33,427 nucleotides of DNA from Opitutia bacterium (GTDB taxonomy: Bacteria > Verrucomicrobiota > Kiritimatiellia > CAIQIC01 > Lenti-01), in the NCBI GenBank assembly GCA_009928955.1, contig SABN01000026.1:1-33427 (forward strand), given 5' to 3'. The notes below the pieces were generated by a model. That model worked only from the letters and a program-made list of their open reading frames with translations. It was not told the DNA's origin and made no database searches. Positions 15,061 through 21,664 of this stretch are shown in pieces (the stretch's first letter is position 1; every line of letters begins with the position of its first letter). A program made the position numbers and the translations under genes.

Positions 15061-16394
15061 ACGCGAACATTCCAACGGCGCCGCTGAGCCTCCTGCGCAC
15101 GTTGCGCGAAAACGGCCACGAGGCGTTTCTCGTCGGCGGAGGCGTCCGCGACCTCCTCCTCGGCCGCGCGCCCAAGGACTGGGACATCGCCACCGACGCC
15201 TTCCCCGACCGCATCGAGTCCCTCTTCCCCAAGACCGTCGCCATCGGCAAGGCCTTCGGCATCATCACCGTCGTGCCCGCCGACGGCGATCCCGTCGAAG
15301 TCGCCACCTATCGCGTCGATTCGCCCTATGCCGATGGACGCCGGCCCGAATCCGTCGGCTTCACCGACGCCCGCGAAGACGCCCTCCGCCGCGACTTCAC
15401 GATCAACGCCCTCTTCCTCGATCCGACCACCGGCGAGATCCGCGACTACGTCCATGGCCGCGCCGATCTCGAGGCGCGCCTCGTCCGCGCCATCGGCGAT
15501 CCCGCCGTCCGCTTCGCCGAAGACCACCTGCGCATGCTGCGCGCCGTCCGCTTCGCCGCCACCCTCGGCTTCGCCATCGAACCCGCCACCTTCGCCGCCA
15601 TCCGGCGGCTCGCGCCGCAAATCCAGCGCATCAGCGCCGAACGCATCCGCGATGAATTGTTCCGCCTGCTGACCGAATCGCAAAAGGCCGGCGAAGCCCT
15701 CCACCTCCTGCGCGACTCGGGGTTGCTGAAGGAAATCCTGCCCGAGATCGACGCCATGGTCGGCGTCGAGCAGCCGCCCGAGTTCCATCCCGAAGGCGAC
15801 GTGTTCACGCACACCCGCCTCATGCTCGACGCCCTGCCGCCGAATCCTTCGCTGCGGCTCGCGCTCTCCGTTCTTCTTCACGACGTCGGCAAGCCGCCCA
15901 CCGCCGCGCTCGTCACGCTCCCCGACGGCACTCCGCGCTGGAGATTCGAATCCCATGCCGCCGTCGGCGCCGACATGGCCCGCGCCATCCTCGAACGCCT
16001 CCGCGCCCCCCACGCGCTCGTCGACGACGTCTGCGCCATCGTCGGCAACCACATGCGCCTCGCCGACGCCCCCAAGATGCGCGCCCCCAAGCTCCGCCGC
16101 CTTTTAGGCGCCCCCACCTTCGAAGACGACCTCGAACTGCACCGCCTCGACTGCCTGTCCTCGCACGCCCTGTTCGAGGTCTACGATTTCCTGAAAGCGG
16201 AAAAGGGGAAGTTCGCCGCCGAGCCCGTCCTGCCTCCGCCTCTCGTCACTGGACGCGACCTCATCGCCCTCGGCCACCCACCCGGCCCGCAGTTCTCGAA
16301 GATCCTCCAGGACGCCTACGACCGCCAACTCGAAGGCCTTTCCGACAAGTCCGCGCTCCTCGCCACGCTCCCGCCCCCGGACCTTCAGAAGTAG
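15057..16394 (+). CDS. cca: CCA tRNA nucleotidyltransferase / poly(A) polymerase family with HD domain
   Basis: Class II nucleotidyltransferase that adds or repairs the 3' CCA of tRNA (or polyadenylates RNA), 445 residues. Visible elements are GGGVRDLLLGRAPKDWDIATD with the metal aspartates D41 and D43, RRDFTINALF and the RNA-binding head FAEDHLRMLRAVRFAATLGF with ISAERIRDEL. An HD phosphohydrolase-like domain (VLLHDVGKP, GNHMRLAD) sits in the second half. The start is odd: no ATG lies before the first strand. TTG 15057, overlapping the xthA stop as TTGA, is my choice; GAAGGA directly precedes it with almost no spacing, so ATT 15069 or a later codon is possible. The 3' end overlaps the convergent outer-membrane protein gene by ten bases. 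CCA-adding and poly(A) activity cannot be separated by eye. Confidence 0.9.
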   Translation: MNANIPTAPLSLLRTLRENGHEAFLVGGGVRDLLLGRAPKDWDIATDAFPDRIESLFPKTVAIGKAFGIITVVPADGDPVEVATYRVDSPYADGRRPESVGFTDAREDALRRDFTINALFLDPTTGEIRDYVHGRADLEARLVRAIGDPAVRFAEDHLRMLRAVRFAATLGFAIEPATFAAIRRLAPQIQRISAERIRDELFRLLTESQKAGEALHLLRDSGLLKEILPEIDAMVGVEQPPEFHPEGDVFTHTRLMLDALPPNPSLRLALSVLLHDVGKPPTAALVTLPDGTPRWRFESHAAVGADMARAILERLRAPHALVDDVCAIVGNHMRLADAPKMRAPKLRRLLGAPTFEDDLELHRLDCLSSHALFEVYDFLKAEKGKFAAEPVLPPPLVTGRDLIALGHPPGPQFSKILQDAYDRQLEGLSDKSALLATLPPPDLQK

Positions 16395-17314
16395 GAGACC
16401 GCCCCCAGTTCGATGAGGCCTTCCTTGCTGTCGCGCGGATGTTCGTCGAGAAGATGCGCGCCCAGGAGGAGGGAGAGGCCAAAGCCCCTTGGATTGAATG
16501 CCACCTCCAATTCCACCCGTTCGCGCGAATACCATTCGTCGTCGCCGTCGAGCAGCACCTGCGTGCGGCTGTTCGCGAACAAGAGCCAGCGGTCGGCGGC
16601 GTGCAGGAGCAGCCGGAGGTCCGCCGTCAGGTCGGCGGTCCAAGCGTTGCCGCCGGCGAGGGATTCCTCGTCCATGCCGGGCAACGAGCGGAGATAGCCC
16701 CCGGCCTCCACGTACCAAATCACGCGCGGCGGAACCGGCCCGCCTTCCCTTCTCCCGAAAAACACCTGCCGCAGAATCTCCGGCCGGATCTCGCGCCGCC
16801 CCGCCCCGAGAAACAACCGGTTGTAATAGACGTCCGGCGGCACGTTGTTGCTGCCGGCGGCGACGTACCACGGCGTCTCGTTGTCCTTGTAGATCAGATG
16901 TTGGCAAACGTGGTTCCATCCGAAGCGAACCAGGTGGGCCGCCGTCCGATATTCCACGAACGGCGTGATTTCATAGGCCGTTTCCTTGGGCGAAAAGGGG
17001 AGGTTTTCCGCGACGGAGGTCCCCATGTTGGCGAGCAGGGTGAACCGGGACCGGAGCGACAGCTTTTCCGCGAACGAGATGAAAGTGAAGTCGAGGGCCA
17101 TGGCGCCTTCGGTGAGGAAGCGATCCTCCTGCAGCTCGTCCTGGTGGTTGGCGAAAAACAACAGGCGGCCGGTGCCGCTGAATTCGGACAGGAACCGCAC
17201 GGAATCCGCCGGGACCTCTGGCTCCGGCGACGCCCATGCCGGCGGCTGACAGACCGCCCAGGCGACGATCCATGCGCCGCCCCATCGAGCGAGATTCAAG
17301 GGGCATCGGTTCAT
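16385..17314 (-). CDS. Predicted outer-membrane protein of unknown function
   Basis: A 309-residue exported protein: N-terminal signal (WGGAWIVAWAVCQPPAWA), then alternating hydrophobic/aromatic beta-strand patterns (LSLRSRFTLLANMG, YEITPFVEYRTAAHLVRFGW, RVELEVAFNPRGFGLSLLLG). The C-terminus is LGAVSYF; a terminal phenylalanine preceded by alternating hydrophobic residues is the classic BAM recognition signal of barrel proteins. I do not recognise a named family. AAAGGAG precedes ATG 17314, which overlaps the stop of the DUF3187-like gene (ATGA), so the two are coupled and probably functionally linked. The 3' end overlaps the convergent cca gene by ten bases, leaving no room for a separate terminator. 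Confidence 0.7.
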   Translation of the reverse strand: MNRCPLNLARWGGAWIVAWAVCQPPAWASPEPEVPADSVRFLSEFSGTGRLLFFANHQDELQEDRFLTEGAMALDFTFISFAEKLSLRSRFTLLANMGTSVAENLPFSPKETAYEITPFVEYRTAAHLVRFGWNHVCQHLIYKDNETPWYVAAGSNNVPPDVYYNRLFLGAGRREIRPEILRQVFFGRREGGPVPPRVIWYVEAGGYLRSLPGMDEESLAGGNAWTADLTADLRLLLHAADRWLLFANSRTQVLLDGDDEWYSRERVELEVAFNPRGFGLSLLLGAHLLDEHPRDSKEGLIELGAVSYF

Positions 17315-18312
17315 AGGCTCCTTTTGAGGCTGAAGTGGAACACGACGTCGGGAGTGGTGTTCACGGCGATATCCTCGGCCACGGCGATGTCGAGCATGAA
17401 CCCCCGCGGCAGGAAAATCGTCGCCCCGGTGACGAGTTCCACCGCCCAGTCGTCGAGCGGCGCCATCTCCGTGCCCGAGAAGAATGGACTGTGCCAATCC
17501 ACCTGCAGGCGCGGCTGCAACCAATCGGCGAGGCGCCAGCCCAGCGAGAAATTTCCATATCCGGCGAAGGGCTCCTGCCGGTCTTCCATGAGGTCTCCCG
17601 GCGTCAGGGCGAGCACGCCGGCGGACCCATGGAGTTCCAACCGCCATCGGGACCAGGAAGCCAGATCGCAAGCGGCCAGCCCGAAGGAAAAATCGGTGCT
17701 GCCGCTGCCGAGCAGGCGGTCCGGATCGCCCGTGGGCAGTTCCACGCCCGCCACCGCATCCACGGCGCGCGCGCCGGCCTTGCCCCGCCACAGCGGAGCG
17801 GAGACGGACAGGCGCACATCGCCCACCCCGGTGGCGGGATCCATCAGGCTGAACGGCGTGGCGTCCCCCCGGCGATAGCGGTATTCCAGGCGGTCGGAAG
17901 GCCGCCGCTTCCGGTTCCCGTCCGGCAATCCCATGGCCTCGTGATACCCCTCGATAAACCCATCCGACACGCCCCCCCGATGCGCCACGACCGGAACGCG
18001 CATCGCGACGCGCCAGCCGTTCTTCCATCCGTGACGCAGCGCAACCCTCGCGCACCACGTCTCGCCATCGAGGACGAGTTCATCCGCCCCGGCGGCCTTC
18101 TCGAAGGAATTGTTGGCGACATCGAGCGCGACGACCAGTTGAAACCCGGCTGGCGCGGCGGCGGCGGCGTCCTCCCCCGAAGGCAGCCCGTACAGACGGC
18201 AGAGGGGATTCTCGTTCTGCGTCATGAACGGAGCCCCCGGCGGTTCCGCACGCACGCCGCCGGCCGCGGCCAGAAGCGCAAGCGCGATGGAAATGGGAAT
18301 CAGAGCCCTCAT
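17311..18312 (-). CDS. DUF3187-like outer-membrane protein
   Basis: A 333-residue exported protein with a clear signal peptide (LIPISIALALLAAAGGVRA). It shows long amphipathic beta-strand segments and the segment DGFIEGYHEAMGLPDGNR, followed by GVGDVRLSVSAPL, VELPTGDPDRLLGSGSTDFSFGLA and the C-terminal FHFSLKRSL. The dispersed G-D-V/L-P-T-G and FH-ALGLP-type signatures are what I associate with DUF3187 proteins, putative outer-membrane barrels of unknown role. It is the first gene of a two-gene unit with the barrel-like gene at 16385-17314 and is divergent from marR. The shared 150-bp region holds the MarR operator, so MarR may also control this pair. Function is not known. Confidence 0.7.
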   Translation of the reverse strand: MRALIPISIALALLAAAGGVRAEPPGAPFMTQNENPLCRLYGLPSGEDAAAAAPAGFQLVVALDVANNSFEKAAGADELVLDGETWCARVALRHGWKNGWRVAMRVPVVAHRGGVSDGFIEGYHEAMGLPDGNRKRRPSDRLEYRYRRGDATPFSLMDPATGVGDVRLSVSAPLWRGKAGARAVDAVAGVELPTGDPDRLLGSGSTDFSFGLAACDLASWSRWRLELHGSAGVLALTPGDLMEDRQEPFAGYGNFSLGWRLADWLQPRLQVDWHSPFFSGTEMAPLDDWAVELVTGATIFLPRGFMLDIAVAEDIAVNTTPDVVFHFSLKRSL

Positions 18313-18409
18313 GTCCGTAGAGCGAACCTTATCGGGTTCCCCGGGAATTGCGACGCCAAAACCGGCCGGCGCGGCCGCCGTCCCCGCGCGCCTCCCGTTT
18401 CCGAGCCGC

Positions 18410-18437
18410 TTGACAATATAGTCCAATATTGTACTAT
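18410..18437 (+). promoter_or_regulatory. Promoter of the marR-efflux operon
   Basis: TTGACA (18410-18415), 16 bases, TACTAT (18432-18437); AAAGGAA then precedes the marR ATG by about seven bases. This is one of the strongest sigma-70-like matches in the window. Confidence 0.7.
18413..18432. promoter_or_regulatory. Inverted repeat overlapping the promoter, probable MarR operator
   Basis: ACAATAT (18413-18419) and ATATTGT (18426-18432) are perfect seven-base arms separated by six bases. They fill the space between the -35 and -10 boxes, so bound repressor would block polymerase. This size and A/T content are typical of MarR-family sites. Confidence 0.7.
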
Positions 18438-18462
18438 CCAATTTCGAACAAAAGGAATCGTT

Positions 18463-18948
18463 ATGCCCCCCCCGTCTTCCAAATTCCCTTTGCGGCGCGA
18501 CTGCCGCCCGCCGGACCAGCTGCCGGCCACCAGCATGCTCCCCCTCTGGCGGCGCGTCCATCAGGAGCTGATGATCCGCGCCCAGAAGTGGAAACTCCCT
18601 TCCAATGTCGCCATGGTCCTCGTCCATCTGCATCTCCATCCCGAGGACTCGGAGCCGGCCACCATGGCTGCCGCCAACGACTTCCCCCGCCAAACCATCA
18701 CCTTCATTCTCGACGCTTTGGAGAGTCAAGGGCTGGCCGCCCGCCAACCTCACCCCAACGACCGGCGCCGCAAGCTCGTCGAGCTCACGCCCGAGGGCAA
18801 AACCAAGGCCGAGGAGATGTTCCAAGACATGATCGCCTTCGAATCCGCCGCCCTCCGCACCATCGAAGACGTCGACATGGACCGTCTGCGGAACTTCCTG
18901 GCCCGTTACGCCGATGCGCTGGCCGCCCAGAACGACCGCGACATATAA
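18463..18948 (+). CDS. MarR-family transcriptional regulator
   Basis: A 161-residue winged-helix repressor. The helical dimer region includes LWRRVHQELMIRAQKW. The recognition region is SEPATMAAANDFPRQTITFILDALESQGLAAR, the wing is HPNDRRRKLVELTPEGKTKAEEMF, and the C-terminal dimer helix follows. The D-RR-K-V-LT-G signature is characteristic of MarR. ATG 18463 follows AAAGGAATC. It is the first gene of an operon with an outer-membrane factor, an adaptor and an RND pump, and an inverted repeat lies inside its promoter, so autorepression released by a pump substrate is the likely control. The ligand is unknown. Confidence 0.9.
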   Translation: MPPPSSKFPLRRDCRPPDQLPATSMLPLWRRVHQELMIRAQKWKLPSNVAMVLVHLHLHPEDSEPATMAAANDFPRQTITFILDALESQGLAARQPHPNDRRRKLVELTPEGKTKAEEMFQDMIAFESAALRTIEDVDMDRLRNFLARYADALAAQNDRDI

Positions 18949-18966
18949 GACTTGAAAGGATCCCCC

Positions 18967-20349
18967 ATGCGTTCCCCTCCCCTGTTCCATCCGATGTTCC
19001 TCGGCCTGCTGGCCGCGCTGCTGGCGTCCGGCTGCCGCAGCTTCGAGCCGGCCCGCGCCCGCCGTGAACAGACCGGGTCGTTCACGACCCATCTCGCGCG
19101 CCTCGCCGAGGCCGAGTTGGCCAAACCCCTTGCGCTCGACGACTGCATCCGCCTCGCCATGACGAACAACTACGCGGTGCGCAAGGCCGACCTCGACCGC
19201 GAACTCTACCGCATCGGCAAGAACGTCGCCTTCACCGCCTTCCTGCCGAACGTCGCGGCTTCGGCCGGCTACCATTCCTATGAAAAAGAAATGCCGCAGC
19301 AACACGAAAAGCGGTTCGGCACGGCCGACCTCACGGCCAGCATGCCGATCTTCATGCCGTCCACGTGGTTCCTCTACGCGGCCGCCCGCCACGGCTATGC
19401 CGCCGCCGGCGTCGCCGCCCACTACGTGCGCCAAGGCATCGTGCTGCAAACCAGCGTCAACTACTACAACGTCCTCGTCCAGCAGGACACCCTCGCCGCG
19501 CTGGAAAGCCAGTGGCAGGCCGCGCGCGAAACCGCCGACCGCGTCTCGGGCCTCGCCGACGAAGGCCTCGTGACGAAATGGGAAGGCGACCAGGCGCTCT
19601 TTGCCGCCGAGTTGCGCGAAGCCGAACTGAACCGCGCCCGGCGCCAGCTCGCCGTGCTGCGCGGCGAACTGCTCCAGGGCCTCGGCCTCTCGCCGGCCGC
19701 GCCAATCGAGCTCTCCGGCGAAACCGGCGAAAAAACCATGCCGGCGGGCTCTGTCGAGGACCTCGTGCTGCAGGCGCTGGAAATCCATCCCGAACTGGCC
19801 TTGGCCGACCGGCAGGTCGTCATCCAGGACCATCAGGTGCGGCAGGCGTTCTGCAACTTCCTGCCGACGATCTCCCTCTTCTCCACCGGATCCTGGACCG
19901 GCAACGACCTGGCCGCGCACGCCGAAAACTGGGTCACCGGCTTCCGCGGCGCTTGGACGATCTTCGACGGCCTCGCGAACGTGGCGCGCTACAAGGCCGC
20001 CAAGGTCGAGCGGCGGCAGACGAAGCTGGAGCGCGAAAACACCTTCCTCTCCGTCATGGTCGGCGTCGTCGCCGCCGAGGCCGCCGCGCGCGACGCCGCC
20101 GAAGGCGCCCGCGTCCGCCAGCGCGCCTACGACGTCGCCGCCGCCAAATGGGCGGACTACGACGCCAAGGCCCGCGAAGGGCTTGTCCCCCTGAGCGACG
20201 CGCTCGACGCGCGCGGGGCCATGGACCTCGCGCAAGTCGCGCTCGTCCAGAGCCGCTATCAGGAAAAGATCGCCATCGCGACCCTCGAACTGGCCATGGG
20301 CCTCACCCTCGTCCCCGAACCGAACACCGAACCGAAAGCAGAGAAGTAA
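18967..20349 (+). CDS. TolC/NodT-type outer-membrane efflux lipoprotein
   Basis: The 460-residue outer-membrane factor of a tripartite pump. The N-terminus is a lipoprotein signal with lipobox LLASGC. After that come LALDDCIRLAMTNNYAVRKADLD, the usual start of the first TolC half, long helical stretches, and a second half beginning VEDLVLQALEIHPELALADRQ. The repeated helix-strand halves match the family's internal duplication. Gene order (regulator, outer-membrane factor, adaptor, transporter) supports the call. The start is ATG 18967, with AAAGGA seven bases before it. Only one base separates its stop from the adaptor ATG. Substrates cannot be inferred. Confidence 0.9.
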   Translation: MRSPPLFHPMFLGLLAALLASGCRSFEPARARREQTGSFTTHLARLAEAELAKPLALDDCIRLAMTNNYAVRKADLDRELYRIGKNVAFTAFLPNVAASAGYHSYEKEMPQQHEKRFGTADLTASMPIFMPSTWFLYAAARHGYAAAGVAAHYVRQGIVLQTSVNYYNVLVQQDTLAALESQWQAARETADRVSGLADEGLVTKWEGDQALFAAELREAELNRARRQLAVLRGELLQGLGLSPAAPIELSGETGEKTMPAGSVEDLVLQALEIHPELALADRQVVIQDHQVRQAFCNFLPTISLFSTGSWTGNDLAAHAENWVTGFRGAWTIFDGLANVARYKAAKVERRQTKLERENTFLSVMVGVVAAEAAARDAAEGARVRQRAYDVAAAKWADYDAKAREGLVPLSDALDARGAMDLAQVALVQSRYQEKIAIATLELAMGLTLVPEPNTEPKAEK

Positions 20350-20350
20350 C

Positions 20351-21514
20351 ATGAAAACCAAGCGCATCGCCCGTTCCCTCCTCGCCGCCGCCCTGTCCGC
20401 CGCCGTTCTCGCGACCGGCTGCGGGAAGAAGGAGGCCGCCGCCGAAGAAGCCACCCGCGCGCTGGCCGTCCGCGCCCAAGCCGTCGCCCCGCGCGGTTTC
20501 GAACGGCGCCTGACCGTGCAGGGCACGCTCGAAGCCAAGAACTATGCGAACGTGGCCTCCCGCGCCGAGGGCAACCTCGACGCGATCTGGGTCGATGAAG
20601 GCGATCCCGTCGTCGCCGGCGAAACCGCCCTTTTCCAGATCGATCCCGTCAGCCGCGAGAACTCGCTGACCATCGCCAAGCAGAACCGGGCCGTCGCCGC
20701 CGCCTCCCTGAAAGTCGCCGAGGCCTCCGCCCGGAAAACCGAGGCCGAAGCCCGCAAGGCCACGCTCGATTTCGACCGCTACGAACGCCTCCATCAGGAC
20801 GGCAAGGTCAGCGACAACGAATACGAGTCCGCCGAAGTCCAGCGCGCGCAGGCCCAGGCCGGCATCGCCGTCGCCAAGGCCCAGGTCGACCTCGCCGAGC
20901 GCCAGGTCAAGCAGGCCGAGGCCTCCCTTTCCATCGCGGAGAAGAACCTCGCCGACACCCAGATCCTCGCGCCGATCTCCGGCGTCGTGAGCTCCCGCAC
21001 GGCCGAGCCCGGCGAGCAGATGGCCGTCGGCAAAGTCGTCCTGCGCATCGACGATCTCGCCGTCGTCGAAGCCGCCGCTTATCTTCCCGCCCAGTACTAT
21101 CCCGAAGTGGTTCCCGGCGAAACGACCTTCCGCCTCGGCGTCGGCGGACGCGAGGCCGGCACGCACGCCATCACAACCCGCAGCCCCACCATCAATCCCA
21201 CCCTGCGCACGTTCGAAATCAAGGGCCAGGTCGAGGCCGCCGATGGCCTCGTCGTCCCCGGCCAAATGGCCGACCTCACGATCGTCTTCGAAACCCGCGA
21301 AACCCTCGGCGTCCCCTCCGCCTCCGTTCTCGTCCGCGGCGGCAAGCCGGTCGTCTTCGCCGTGCAGGACGGCAAGGCCATCTCCCGCCAAGTCGAAACC
21401 GGCCTCCAGAACGACGCCTGGACCGAAATCCGCTCCGGCCTCGAGGCCGGCGAAATCGTCGTGACCGAAGGCCAGACCCAGCTCCGCGACGGCATGGCCG
21501 TCGAAGTCCTTTGA
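20351..21514 (+). CDS. RND efflux periplasmic adaptor (membrane fusion protein)
   Basis: A 387-residue adaptor with a lipoprotein signal (LSAAVLATGC) that would anchor it to a membrane, probably the inner one. The N-terminal lipoyl half (VQGTLEAKNYANVASRAEGNLDAIWVDEGDPV) and C-terminal half (ADTQILAPISGVVSSRTAEPGEQM) flank an Ala/Glu/Lys-rich coiled hairpin of about 110 residues. A beta-barrel and a membrane-proximal domain follow (PSASVLVRGGKPVVFAVQDGKA). This is the standard AcrA/MexA/MdtA layout. It lies one base after the outer-membrane factor gene; the pump gene follows only after a 150-bp spacer that contains a long hairpin repeat. Confidence 0.93.
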   Translation: MKTKRIARSLLAAALSAAVLATGCGKKEAAAEEATRALAVRAQAVAPRGFERRLTVQGTLEAKNYANVASRAEGNLDAIWVDEGDPVVAGETALFQIDPVSRENSLTIAKQNRAVAAASLKVAEASARKTEAEARKATLDFDRYERLHQDGKVSDNEYESAEVQRAQAQAGIAVAKAQVDLAERQVKQAEASLSIAEKNLADTQILAPISGVVSSRTAEPGEQMAVGKVVLRIDDLAVVEAAAYLPAQYYPEVVPGETTFRLGVGGREAGTHAITTRSPTINPTLRTFEIKGQVEAADGLVVPGQMADLTIVFETRETLGVPSASVLVRGGKPVVFAVQDGKAISRQVETGLQNDAWTEIRSGLEAGEIVVTEGQTQLRDGMAVEVL

Positions 21515-21518
21515 AGTT

Positions 21519-21612
21519 CCAACCACGGATAAACACGGATGAACACGGATAAAATCATAATTGGGTCGAGGATCGAAGCCATCCGTGTCCATCCGTGTCC
21601 ATCCGTGGTTGG
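21519..21612. repeat. Long hairpin of six 10-bp CACGGAT units in the efflux operon
   Basis: Three direct units (ACCACGGAT, AACACGGAT, AACACGGAT; ten-base period, arm 21519-21550) face three inverted units (ATCCGTGTCC twice, then ATCCGTGGTT; arm 21581-21612) across 30 unrelated bases. The arms are complementary at 29 of 32 positions. It lies between the adaptor stop and the pump ribosome site, so an mRNA stem here could reduce pump translation or block transcript decay. Confidence 0.85.
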
Positions 21613-21664
21613 CTTCTTTCTTTCCGTTTTCTTTTCCACCAAGTCATAACCGGAGTCCGCCCCC

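Noticed and set aside
12061-15075. 1004-residue minus-strand open frame opposite the second paralogue and xthA
   Set aside because: It is the antisense shadow of GC-rich coding sequence. It has Val/Gly/Leu/Glu-rich low complexity and no family motif, and the plus-strand genes have clear motifs.
17311-20538. 1075-residue minus-strand open frame that includes the DUF3187-like protein
   Set aside because: Only the part from 18312 down has a signal peptide and barrel features. The upstream part is antisense to marR and the TolC-like gene.
21519-21612. CRISPR-like array
   Set aside because: The units are 10 bp with no unique spacers, and the second half is inverted; it is a hairpin, and no cas gene is present.
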